A stretch of 64,000 bases of DNA from Streptomyces sp. DT2A-34. GTDB taxonomy: Bacteria > Actinomycetota > Actinomycetes > Streptomycetales > Streptomycetaceae. The translations under genes and the position numbers were made by a program. Location of the stretch: positions 1,178,001 through 1,242,000 of the forward strand of contig NZ_JASTWJ010000001.1 of assembly GCF_030499515.1 (NCBI RefSeq), read 5' to 3'. Of this stretch, positions 52,641 through 60,787 are shown piece after piece; positions within the stretch are counted from its first letter, which is position 1, and each line of letters begins with the position of its first letter. The notes below the pieces were generated by a model. The model did not search any database, was not told the origin of the DNA, and was given only the letters and a program-made list of their open reading frames with translations.

Positions 52641-54543
52641 GCCCGGCGCCCGGGGCCCTGCTGCGCTCCACGCTGCGCACGCGGCGCCGGGAGTACGTAC
52701 GACTCACCGGCTGGTCGCTGGTCGAGGCCGTCCCCGCGCTGCTGTCGGGCTGGCTGGTCGCCCATGCCGTCGACGACGGCTTCCTCGCCGACCGCACCGC
52801 GGTGGGCTTCGGCTGGCTCGGCCTGCTGGCCTGCGCCGTCCTCGTCGGTGCCTGGGGCACCCGGCAGTCCACACTCCAACTGGCCGCGGTCGTCGAGCCG
52901 CTCCGCGACGACCTGGTCACGCTCGTCACCACCGGCACACTGCGCCGCTCCGCCCACGTGGGGCAGAGCGCCGACACGGCGGGCGTGGCACGGCTGACCG
53001 AACAGGTGGAGATCGCCCGTGAGTCGTACGGGGCGGTCGTGATGTTCGTGCAGAGCTTCGCGGTCACCACGGTGAGCGTGCTGCTCGGGCTCGCCGCGCT
53101 GGATCCCGCCCTGCTGCTGTTCGTCGTGCCGCCCCTCGTGGCCGGGCTCGCTCTCTTCCTGCTGGCCCTGCGGGCGATGGCGGCCCGGCAGCGGGCGGTC
53201 GTCCTCGCCGACGAGGCCATCGCCGAGCAGGTGAGCACGGTGGCCGGTGGACTGCGGGACGTGACGGCGTGCGGCGCCGAGGCGACCGTACGACGTCGAG
53301 CCGGCGCCCGTATCGACGAGGCGGCGCGCGCCGGCCGCGCCCTGGCCCGGCTCACCGCGTTGCGCACGGCCGCGCTGGGTGTCGGCGGCTGGCTGCCGAT
53401 CGTGCTCATCCTGGCCGGCGCGCCCTGGCTGGTACGGGGCGGGGTGACGGCCGGCGCGATCCTGGGCGCGCTGACCTACGTCGCGCAGAGCCTGCAGCCC
53501 GCTCTGCGCGGCTTCGTCCAGGGACTCGGGGGCAGTGGGTTGTGGCTGCTGGTCACACTCGGCCGCATCCTGGAGGCGGCGGGGCCGGAGGTGGGGGGAG
53601 CGGGGGGACGGCAGGGATGGCGGGGCCTGCGGGGTCGTCGTCGGGGGCAGCTCCGGGGACCGAGGGGTCAGCCGCGACCGGGGAGTCAGCCGCGACCGGT
53701 ACCCCGGCTGCGTCCCGGCCCCGAGCCACCGACGGCAGAACAGGCAGCGCCTCACTCGCTCACGCCTCACTCGGCCCCGCCCCCACTCTCGTCCCCTTCC
53801 CCGCCCCCGGAGACGGCCGTGTCGAACTGCACGGCGTCACCTTCGGCTATGCCCCCTCCGCCGAACCGGTCGTCCGGGATCTCGATCTGTCCCTCCCCTC
53901 GGGCACCCACCTGGCGGTCGTCGGCCCCAGTGGCGCGGGCAAGTCCACGCTCGCCGCGCTCATCGCCGGGATGCTCGACCCGCAGGCCGGCCAGGTACAC
54001 CTGGGCGGCGTCCCGGTCCGCTCCCTGGACGTCGGCCGACTCTCCCGGTCCCGCGTGCTGATCCCGCAGGAGGCGTACGTCGTCGCCGACACCCTGCGCG
54101 AGAACCTCGCCTACCTGCACCCGGCGGCCACCCCGCCCGACCTCGACGCGGCGGTCCACGCAATCGGCGCCACCGCGCTCGTCGAACGCCTCGGCGGCTA
54201 CGACGCTCCGGTGAATCCGACCCTGCTGTCCGCCGGGGAGCGCCAGCTGATCGCCCTTGTCCGCGCCCTGCTTCCGCCCGCCCCGCTGGTCCTGCTGGAC
54301 GAGGCCACCTGCCACCTCGACCCCGCCGCCGAGGCAGTCGCCGAAAGGGCCTTCGCCTGCCGCCGGTCCACCCTGATCGTCTGCGCCCACCGGATCAGCT
54401 CCGCCCTGCGCGCCGACCTCGTCCTCGTCATGGACGGGCCGCGTTGCCGCCTGGGCACCCACGACCAACTGCTGGCCGACTGTGCCCTGTACCGCGACCT
54501 GATCGGCCACTGGGACCAGATGGCGACAGACGTCCGACGCTGA
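52637..54543 (+). pseudogene. ramB: SapB exporter ABC half-transporter RamB, frameshifted at a G tract
   Basis: The GTG start overlaps the ramA stop (GTGA) and follows GGAGG. The membrane domain reads in one frame to TLGRILEAAGPEV (about residue 318). The ATPase (GVTFGYAPSAEPVV, Walker A GPSGAGKST, LSAGERQLI, Walker B LVLLDEATCHLD with glutamate, IVCAHR) reads in the next frame. The change falls in the Gly-rich linker at G6 tracts 53593-53598 and 53602-53607; one extra G restores a 635-residue protein with a GGTAGMAGPAGSSSG linker. It could be a variable homopolymer, slippage site or assembly error. If real, the exporter would lack one ATPase. Confidence 0.8.
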
Positions 54544-54591
54544 CGGCCGAGGTGCAACGCCGCAGGCGGCACGCCCCTGCCGCCGGCCCGA

Positions 54592-55200
54592 CTACAGCCA
54601 GCCCGACTCCCGGGCGATCCGGATCGCGTCGATGCGGTTGCGTGCGCCGGCCTTCCTGGAGACCGCGTTCAGGTGATTGCGGACCGTTCCCACCGACAGG
54701 GACAGCCGGTCGGCGATCTCCCGCGTGGGCGTGCCGTCCGCCGCCAGCCGCAGCACCTCGAGCTCCCTCCCGGTCAGCGGGTTCTCCGCCGAGGAGAGCG
54801 CCAGCAGCGCGAGTGCGGGGTCGATGAACCGTTCGCCCGCCGCCACCTTGCGGACCCCTTGGGGCAGGGTGTCGCAGGGGCTGTTCCGGCCGATGAGGCC
54901 CGCGACGCGGCGCGCCAGCGCCCGCCGCAGGTACTCGGGGGTCGCCGACCCGACCACCAGCAGGGTGCGGCACTCCGGCAGCCGCGTGGCCAGCTCCAGG
55001 GAGGTACCGAGGGCGTGGTCCTCCTCGCCGTCGATGTCGATGACGACCACGTCGGGCCGGTACGACAACGCCTGAACGACCGTCTGGCTGTGCTCCGGCG
55101 ACGCCGGGACCACCTCGATGTCCTTCTCACGGGTGAGCAGGGCGGCGAGTGCCCCGCGCACCAGGTCAGCCTCCTCGACGAGAAGCACACGGATCAACAT
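54592..55200 (-). CDS. ramR: Response regulator RamR, activator of the SapB genes
   Basis: A 202-residue NarL/LuxR-family response regulator starting MLIRVLLVEEADLVRGALAA. The receiver domain has the acidic pair E9/E10 and likely phospho-acceptor D55 in VVVIDIDGEED. The C-terminal helix-turn-helix (LTGRELEVLRLAADGTPTRE, then DRLSLSVGTVRNHLNAVSRK) spans about 140-195. It is convergent with ramB, 48 bp apart. No sensor kinase is adjacent, as expected for this orphan regulator. It should activate ramC, perhaps via the GATTCG sites. Confidence 0.9.
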   Translation of the reverse strand: MLIRVLLVEEADLVRGALAALLTREKDIEVVPASPEHSQTVVQALSYRPDVVVIDIDGEEDHALGTSLELATRLPECRTLLVVGSATPEYLRRALARRVAGLIGRNSPCDTLPQGVRKVAAGERFIDPALALLALSSAENPLTGRELEVLRLAADGTPTREIADRLSLSVGTVRNHLNAVSRKAGARNRIDAIRIARESGWL

Positions 55201-55352
55201 CGCTCCTACCCGGCCGAACCCGGCCTCCATGACGCAGCGCGCCCAGGACACTCCGACGACGCCTTACGAAGTATCTCCGCCTGTCCACCCAATTGCCCGG
55301 AACCGCCCCGCCCGCACGCCACTGTCGCCCATGAAGCAGAGGCACACAAAAC

Positions 55353-55390
55353 AGCAGTGCGGGCCGAGGAAACCCTCGGCCCGCACTGCT
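55353..55390 (-). terminator. Rho-independent terminator of tRNA-Leu
   Basis: 17-bp perfect arms (55353-55369 and 55374-55390) with an AAAC loop on the plus strand. On the minus strand the stem is followed by the T-rich TGTTTTGTGT, so it ends the tRNA transcript 12 nt after the mature 3' end. Confidence 0.85.
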
Positions 55391-55402
55391 GGAAGTAATC
55401 TG

Positions 55403-55487
55403 TGTCCGAGGGGGGACTTGAACCCCCACGCCCGATAAAGGGCACTAGCACCTCAAGCTAGCGCGTCTGCCATTCCGCCACCCGGAC
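55403..55487 (-). tRNA. tRNA-Leu (anticodon GAG)
   Basis: An 85-nt tRNA with acceptor GTCCGGG/CTCGGAC and discriminator A, D arm GCG...CGC, anticodon stem CTAGC/GCTAG with loop TTGAGGT (anticodon GAG), a long variable arm TGCCCTTTATCGGGCG and T arm GGGGG-TTCAAGT-CCCCC. The CCA end is not encoded. The long variable arm identifies a class II leucine tRNA. Confidence 0.95.
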
Positions 55488-55715
55488 TAGGTGTCTGCCG
55501 CCTTGCCGGAGGTCTTCCCCGCGGCGGCATGGACAACAATACCAAGATTTCGGAGTGCCCTTCACCTGCATATCCGTGCCCTGGACAGCGGTCCCAGCAC
55601 GGCGGCAGGGGTGGTCCCGAGGTCTCACCTCGAGCAACCGAACGGTTACACACGGCCCCGGTCGCAGCGCGACTGCGGGGCGGGAGGGGGCCGCGTGGGC
55701 ACAGTAGCCGGGCCG

Positions 55716-56396
55716 CTACTTCTCCCGCTCGTGGTACATCTTCCGCGTGTGTTCCGTGTGGGCCCGCATGACCGCCGTGGCGCGCTGCTCGTCGCGGTCC
55801 GCGATGGCCGCGATCAGCTCACGGTGCTCGATCCAGGACTGGGTGCCCCGCTGCCGGGCGACCGGTGTGTAGTACCAGCGGACACGGCGGTCGACCTGCG
55901 CGGCCAGCTCCGCGAGAACCGCGTTGCCCGCGAGTTCCATGATCTTCGCGTGGAGCCGGGCGTTCATCGCGACCGCGGCGTCCACGTCATCGGCGGCCAC
56001 CGCGCGCTCGCCCTCCGCGCACATCTCCTCGAGCACGGAGACGGCGGCGGCACCCGCGTTGGCCGCGGCGAGTCGGGCGGCCTCGGCTTCCAACAACGTG
56101 CGCACGGTGAGGAGTTGGTCGGCCTCCTCCTCGGTGGGCTCGTGCACGAACGCCCCCTGGGCGGGCCGCAGATCGACCCACCCCTCGGTGTTCAGCCGCT
56201 GCAGCGCCTCGCGCACCGGCTGCCGCGAGACGCCGAGATGGCCGGCGAGTTCGCTCTCGACCATGTGCTGACCGGGCTGCAGGGCGCGCGTGATGATGAG
56301 TTCGAGCAGCGCCTCAAAGACACGGTCGCGCAGTGGGCCGGGGCGTTCGAGCTTGGGCACCGCACCCTGCGGCAGTCCTGTCGTCGACAACATCAC
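55716..56396 (-). CDS. GntR-family regulator (FadR/VanR subfamily)
   Basis: A 226-residue regulator. The winged helix spans about 18-85: LRDRVFEALLELIITRALQPG, SELAGHLGVSRQPVREALQRL and GWVDLRPAQGAFV. The helical FCD domain follows (LLTVRTLLEAEAARLAAANA, NARLHAKIMELAGN with metal-type His/Asp positions, and SWIEHRELIAAIADRDEQRA). It probably senses a carboxylate. It diverges across 315 bp from a ketopantoate-reductase-type gene and may also act on the TGTATAC words near the PAS gene. The ligand is unknown; oxalate-related acids are possible from nearby genes. Confidence 0.87.
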   Translation of the reverse strand: MMLSTTGLPQGAVPKLERPGPLRDRVFEALLELIITRALQPGQHMVESELAGHLGVSRQPVREALQRLNTEGWVDLRPAQGAFVHEPTEEEADQLLTVRTLLEAEAARLAAANAGAAAVSVLEEMCAEGERAVAADDVDAAVAMNARLHAKIMELAGNAVLAELAAQVDRRVRWYYTPVARQRGTQSWIEHRELIAAIADRDEQRATAVMRAHTEHTRKMYHEREK

Positions 56397-56431
56397 GCCC
56401 CCTCCTCGCCAGCGCCGTCGCTGTACACGAG

Positions 56432-56665
56432 AGCCAAGTATGAATTGGCTTTCGCCTACAGTCTACGGCGCACACCCCCTGGACAGGAGAGTCGGGCTCG
56501 TCGCGGTGGGCGCGGGGAGGTACGTACCAGCAGCTCACAGGCGCGAAGGGCGAAGGCCCCAGAGCCGCGCGCGGCACGAGTGGCCGCCCGGCTGCGGCCC
56601 CCCAACCCTTGCTGCCACCACTTCCATCCTGTAGACAATATTTCGTCGACAGAGTTCGACAGAGT
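56432..56665. promoter_or_regulatory. Candidate regulatory repeats in the gntR/ketopantoate-reductase gap
   Basis: AGCCAA (56432-56437) and TTGGCT (56445-56450) form an inverted repeat 36 bp before the gntR start. TCGACAGAGT is repeated in tandem at 56646-56655 and 56656-56665, and TGTAGACA at 56630-56637 lies just upstream, 50-80 bp before the reductase start. The rest of the 315-bp gap shows no gene. Confidence 0.45.
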
Positions 56666-56711
56666 TTCAACAGTTCCGCGGTACACCCTCGACCGAACGG
56701 AGCGCCACACA

Positions 56712-57683
56712 GTGAAAGTCGCAGTCCTCGGCGCCGGAGCCATCGGCGCCTACGTCGGCGCCGCCCTGCACCGCGCAGGCGCCGACGTCCACCTCATCGC
56801 CCGTGGACCCCATTTGGCGGCCATGAGGCGCCACGGCGTGCAAGTCATCAGCCCCCGCGGCGACTTCACCGCCCACGCCCACGCCACCGACAACCCGGCC
56901 GACATCGGCCCCGTCGACTACGTCCTCCTCGGACTCAAAGCAAACTCGTACGCGGCGTGCGGACCGCTCATCGAACCCCTGCTCCACGACACCACGGCAG
57001 TGATCGCCGCGCAGAACGGCATCCCCTGGTGGTACTTCCACCAGCACGGCGGACCACACGACGGCCACCGCGTCGAGAGCGTCGACCCCGCCGGCGCGGT
57101 CAGCGCGGTACTCGCCCCGCAGCGCGCCATCGGGTGCGTGGTCTACGCCGCGACGGAGTTGGACGGTCCGGGTGTGGTGCGGCACCTGGAAGGCACCCGG
57201 TTCTCCATCGGCGAACCCGACCGGTCGATCTCACCGCGCTGTCAGGCCTTCAGCCAGGCCATGCAGGCCGGCGGCCTGAAATGCCCGGTCGAGCCGGACC
57301 TGCGCAACGACATCTGGCTCAAACTCCTGGGCAACATCAGCTTCAACCCCATCAGCGCCCTCGCCCGCGCCACCATGCGCCAGATGTGTCACCACGGCGG
57401 CACCCGCAAAGTCATCGAAACCATGATGGGCGAGACCCTCACCGTCGCCGAAGCATTGGGCTGCCAGATCGGCATCTCGATCGAACGCCGCCTTGCCGGC
57501 GCCGAACGCGTCGGCGACCACCGCACCTCCACCCTCCAGGACCTCGAGCGCGGCAAACCCCTCGAACTCGACGTCCTCCTCGCCGCCGTCGTCGAACTCG
57601 CCGACATCACCGGCATCGACGTCCCCACCCTCCGCACCGTCCACGCCATCAGCGACCTCCTCGCACTCCGGACCGCCGCATGA
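56712..57683 (+). CDS. panE: 2-dehydropantoate 2-reductase (ketopantoate reductase) family protein
   Basis: A 323-residue oxidoreductase starting at GTG 56712 with GGAG 8 nt upstream. VKVAVLGAGAIGAYVGAALHRAGADVHLIARG is the NADPH fold. GPVDYVLLGLKANSYAACGPLIEPLL and AAQNGIPWWYFHQHGG follow, and the catalytic lysine and asparagine lie in LRNDIWLKLLGNISFNPISALARATM. It would reduce a 2-oxo acid to a hydroxy acid. WYFHQHGG in the catalytic loop differs from housekeeping PanE, and the divergent GntR gene suggests catabolism; it is probably a PanE paralogue. Confidence 0.87.
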   Translation: MKVAVLGAGAIGAYVGAALHRAGADVHLIARGPHLAAMRRHGVQVISPRGDFTAHAHATDNPADIGPVDYVLLGLKANSYAACGPLIEPLLHDTTAVIAAQNGIPWWYFHQHGGPHDGHRVESVDPAGAVSAVLAPQRAIGCVVYAATELDGPGVVRHLEGTRFSIGEPDRSISPRCQAFSQAMQAGGLKCPVEPDLRNDIWLKLLGNISFNPISALARATMRQMCHHGGTRKVIETMMGETLTVAEALGCQIGISIERRLAGAERVGDHRTSTLQDLERGKPLELDVLLAAVVELADITGIDVPTLRTVHAISDLLALRTAA

Positions 57684-57745
57684 TGATGAACGTGTACGCG
57701 GGACAGGACCGCATAGCCCTACGGGCCGCGGCCACCCAGGGCTGA
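57680..57745 (+). CDS. Possible 21-aa peptide coupled to the reductase gene
   Basis: ATG 57680 overlaps the reductase stop (ATGA) and a 21-codon frame follows: MMMNVYAGQDRIALRAAATQ then G and stop. It ends 15 bp before a strong terminator hairpin. There is no separate ribosome site, so expression would rely on coupling. No homologue is recognised; it may be chance. Confidence 0.25.
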   Translation: MMMNVYAGQDRIALRAAATQG

Positions 57746-57760
57746 CCGGGTTCCCCGCGA

Positions 57761-57826
57761 CACGACGGCGGGGCCTCCAGCGGCGGGGAGCGCCCCCTGC
57801 GCCGCGGAGGCCCCGCCTCAGTCGTG
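57761..57826. terminator. Long hairpin terminator after the reductase gene
   Basis: Nested arms CACGAC/GTCGTG, GGCGGGGCCTCC/GGAGGCCCCGCC and GCGGCG/CGCCGC give a stem of over 20 bp with small interruptions. Confidence 0.8.
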
Positions 57827-57868
57827 CCGGAGTACACATGAATCCACCCAGAGCCCCTGACTGGATCC

Positions 57869-57912
57869 TGTATACCATCGACCATCTCTCTGTATACTGT
57901 CAGTCTGTATAC
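57869..57912 (+). promoter_or_regulatory. Three TGTATAC boxes upstream of the PAS gene
   Basis: TGTATAC occurs at 57869-57875, 57891-57897 and 57906-57912, each preceded by C. The spacings are 22 and 15 bp. TATACT at 57893 could also be a -10 box. Words of this type are common in FadR/VanR-type GntR operators; the regulator gene lies 1.5 kb upstream. The boxes end 35 bp before the PAS start codon. Confidence 0.5.
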
Positions 57913-57946
57913 GTTCAGCGTCCAATGGCCCCGTCTCGGAGGCGAC

Positions 57947-58372
57947 ATGGAAGATCTGAATCCCCAGGTGGTGCTGGGAATGGCCGCCCAGGCGCCCGAC
58001 GGCATAGTGATCATCGACAGCGAAGGACTGATCCGCTATTGGAACCAGGGTGCGGAGCGCATCTTCGGGTTCTCGGCGGGCGAGGTAGACGGTCGCAGTC
58101 TGGACGTCATCATCCCCGAGAGGCACAGGAAGCGGCACTGGGACGGTTTCCAGGAGGCCATGGACCGGGGGTCCACCAAGTACGGCGAGGCGGACCTGCT
58201 GAACGTTCCCGCGCTGGCGGCGGACGGCCGCAAGCTGTCCATCGAGTTCAGCGTGGTGCTGCTGCCGTCCCCCGACGGCAGCACGTATGTCGGGGCGGTC
58301 ATCCGGGACGTCACCGCGCGGCGCGATCGGGAGCGGGAGCTGATGCGGCGGCGGGCCGAAGCGACGGTCTGA
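57947..58372 (+). CDS. Stand-alone PAS-domain protein
   Basis: A 141-residue soluble protein made almost wholly of one PAS domain. AAQAPDGIVIIDSEGLIRYW starts the fold, NQGAERIFGFSAGEVDGRSL and VIIPERHRKRHWDGF are typical of PAS sensors, and GAVIRDVTARRDRERELMRR is the C-terminal linker helix. No kinase, cyclase or DNA-binding domain follows, so it is a single-domain sensor or an adaptor. GGAGG precedes the ATG by 4 nt. It may bind a small acid or flavin, and its promoter region carries three TGTATAC boxes. Confidence 0.85.
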   Translation: MEDLNPQVVLGMAAQAPDGIVIIDSEGLIRYWNQGAERIFGFSAGEVDGRSLDVIIPERHRKRHWDGFQEAMDRGSTKYGEADLLNVPALAADGRKLSIEFSVVLLPSPDGSTYVGAVIRDVTARRDRERELMRRRAEATV

Positions 58373-58395
58373 GACTCGCCGGACAGTCCCCGGAC

Positions 58396-58439
58396 ACACG
58401 GAAGCGGTCGTGGCCCGAAGGCCACGACCGCTTCCGTGT
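58396..58439. terminator. Bidirectional terminator between PAS gene and frc
   Basis: Two perfect 20-bp arms (58396-58415 and 58420-58439) with a CGAA tetraloop, between convergent genes. Confidence 0.85.
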
Positions 58440-58449
58440 TGCCGGCTCG

Positions 58450-59706
58450 TCAGACGATGACGCCGCTCTCCTTCAGCCGGCCGATGGTCTCCTCGTCGTA
58501 GCCCAGTTCGACCAGGACCTCGGAGCTGTGCTCGCCCAACAGCGGGGCGCCGACGACCTCCGGCTTGAAGGAGGAGAACTTCACCGGGCTGCCGACGGTC
58601 AGGTACGTGCCCCGGCCCTTCTGCTCGACCTCGACGACGGTGCCGCTCTTGCGCAGGTCCTCGTCGTAGGCGATCTCCTTCATGCTCATCACCGGGGCGC
58701 AGGGCACCTCCCACTCACGCAGGATGTCGACCGCCTCGTAATTGGTCTTGTCCGCGAGCCACTTCTCGATCTCCTCGAAGATCTCGAAGATGTGGTTCTG
58801 GCGGGCGCGCGCGGTCGCGTACTCCGGGTCCTCGGCCCACTCGGGGTGTCCGATCGCCTCGGCGGTGCGCTTCCAGTTCTGCTCCTGGATGGTGAAGTAG
58901 ATGTAGGCGTTCGGGTCGGTCTCCCAGCCCTTGCACTTGAGCACCCAGCCGGGCTGGCCGCCGCCGCCCGCGTTGCCGCCGCGCGGCACCACGTCGGTGA
59001 ACTCGCCGTTCGGGTACTGCGGGTACTCCTCCAGGTGGCCGACCCGCTCCAGGCGCTGCTGGTCGCGCAGCTTGACGCGGCAGAGGTTGAGCACGGCGTC
59101 CTGCATGGAGACGGACACCTTCTGGCCCTTGCCGGTCTTGCCCCGGTCGATGATCGCGGTGAGGATGCCGATCGCCAGGTGCATACCGGTGTTGGTGTCA
59201 CCGATGGCCGCGCCGGAGATGGTCGGCGGGCCGTCCCAGAAGCCGGTGGTGGAGGCGGCGCCGCCCGCGCACTGGGCGACGTTCTCGTAGACCTTGAGGT
59301 CGTTCCAGGACGACTGGTCGTTGAAGCCCTTGACCGAGCCGAAGATCAGGCGCGGGTTGAGCTCCTGGAGGCGCTCCCAGGAGAAGCCCATGCGGTCCAG
59401 GGCGCCCGGGGCGAAGTTCTCCACCAGGACGTCGGCCTCCGTGATGAGCTTCTCCAGGACCTCCTTGCCCTCGGCGGTCTTGGTGTTGATGGCGAGGGAG
59501 CGCTTGTTGCTGTTGAGCATCGTGAAGTACAGCGCGTCGAGGTCCTCGATGTCCCGCAGCTGCTTGCGGGTGACGTCGCCGCCGTTGGGGCGCTCCACCT
59601 TCAGGACGTCGGCGCCGAACCAGGCGAGCATCTGCGTGCAGGCGGGACCGGCCTGGACCCCGGTGAAGTCGATCACCTTGATTCCGGCGAGCGGCTTTTC
59701 ACTCAT
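58450..59706 (-). CDS. frc: Formyl-CoA:oxalate CoA-transferase (Frc)
   Basis: A 418-residue class III CoA-transferase starting [45 protein letters not shown] is the Frc-type N-terminus, [15 protein letters not shown] and [21 protein letters not shown] follow, and the catalytic aspartate lies in [17 protein letters not shown]. It moves CoA from formyl-CoA to oxalate in oxalate degradation. AGGAAG lies 6 nt before the ATG. No oxalyl-CoA decarboxylase gene is in the window. The DNA directly upstream of its start is the truncated oxalate antiporter on the opposite strand, so its promoter is unclear. Confidence 0.9.
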   Translation of the reverse strand: MSEKPLAGIKVIDFTGVQAGPACTQMLAWFGADVLKVERPNGGDVTRKQLRDIEDLDALYFTMLNSNKRSLAINTKTAEGKEVLEKLITEADVLVENFAPGALDRMGFSWERLQELNPRLIFGSVKGFNDQSSWNDLKVYENVAQCAGGAASTTGFWDGPPTISGAAIGDTNTGMHLAIGILTAIIDRGKTGKGQKVSVSMQDAVLNLCRVKLRDQQRLERVGHLEEYPQYPNGEFTDVVPRGGNAGGGGQPGWVLKCKGWETDPNAYIYFTIQEQNWKRTAEAIGHPEWAEDPEYATARARQNHIFEIFEEIEKWLADKTNYEAVDILREWEVPCAPVMSMKEIAYDEDLRKSGTVVEVEQKGRGTYLTVGSPVKFSSFKPEVVGAPLLGEHSSEVLVELGYDEETIGRLKESGVIV

Positions 59707-60723
59707 GTCAGCTTCCTGGGTTTCCTCGCCCTGTCGCACCTGAGCAATGTCTGGCTCGCGATCCTGGGCTTCGGCGTCGTCGGGGGCATCGGCGCCGGAC
59801 TGGTCTACGCGACCTGCATCAACATGGTCGGCAAGTGGTTCCCCGAACGCCGGGGAGCGAAGACGGGGTTCGTCAACGGCGGGTTCGCGTACGGATCACT
59901 GCCGTTCATCTTCATCTTCAACTACGGCTTCGACACGGCGAACTACCACCGTGTCCTGGACCTGATCGGCTGCTACATCATGATCGTGGTCCTCGGGTGC
60001 GCGTTCTTCTTCAAGGATCCGCCGAAGAACTGGTGGCCCTCGGACATCGATCCGCTGACGTACTCCGGTGCCGAGAAGAACGCGACGAGCCTCGCCAAGA
60101 ACCCTCCGGCGGCGAAGCAGTACACGCCCAAGGAGGCCATCAGGACCGGCATGCTGCCCCTGATGTGGCTCTCCATCGTGATGACCGCGGGGGTGTCGAT
60201 CTTCGGAATCTCCTTCCAGGTCGACTTCGCCAAGGAGGTGGGCTTCGGCCCGCTGGTGGCGGCCTCGTCGATGGGTGTCATGGCGGTCATCAACGGCATC
60301 GGCCGCGGTGTCGTGGGCTGGCTGTCCGACAAGTGGGGGCGCAAGCCCACCCTGGTGTTCGTCATCGTCGTGCTGGGCCTGGCCCAGTTCGGCGTGATCT
60401 GGGCGGGTGACGTCAAGAGCGAGGCGCTGTTCCTGTTCTTCGCGTTTCTCTCCGGCTTCGGCGGCGGCGCGTTCTACCCGCTTTTCGCGGCGCTCACTCC
60501 GGACTACTTCGGGGAGAACTACAACGCCTCCAACTACGGCCTGGTGTACAGCGGCAAGCTGATCAGCGGTCTGTTCGGCGGCGGCCTCGGCTCCATGGTG
60601 GTCGCGGCCTGGGGGTACAACGGCGCGTACGCCCTGGCCGGCGCCGTCTCCATGGTGGCGGCGGCGATCGCCCTGCTGTTGCGGCAGCCGGGGCGGACGC
60701 CGGTGTCGCAACCTGCCGGGTGA
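59707..60723 (+). pseudogene. Oxalate/formate antiporter (OxlT-like MFS), 5' end missing
   Basis: About 338 residues of an OxlT-type MFS protein: [73 protein letters not shown] and ALTPDYFGENYNASNYGLVY. The first two or three helices (roughly 80-90 residues) are absent. The frame continues upstream only into the antisense of frc, with no sensible start codon. The breakpoint coincides with the frc start, so an inversion or deletion has joined the two. It may be non-functional or start internally (for example at the ATG of NMVGKW). Confidence 0.8.
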
Positions 60724-60730
60724 CGGCACG

Positions 60731-60780
60731 CACGCGTGAGGAGGCCCTCCCGGGATTCCGGGAGGGCCTCCTCACGCGTG
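60731..60780. terminator. Perfect 23-bp bidirectional terminator
   Basis: Arms 60731-60753 and 60758-60780 are exact reverse complements with a GATT loop, between the antiporter fragment and the convergent isomerase-like gene. Confidence 0.9.
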
Positions 60781-60787
60781 GGATCGG

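Noticed and set aside
55491..56711. N-terminal extension of the ketopantoate-reductase protein
   Set aside because: The frame runs antisense through gntR; the GTG at 56712 with GGAG and an immediate NADPH fold is the sensible start.
57493..60723. Single 1076-aa protein covering reductase end, PAS gene and antiporter
   Set aside because: An accident of an open frame: only its last 338 residues (OxlT-like) are family-like; the rest is antisense or out of frame.
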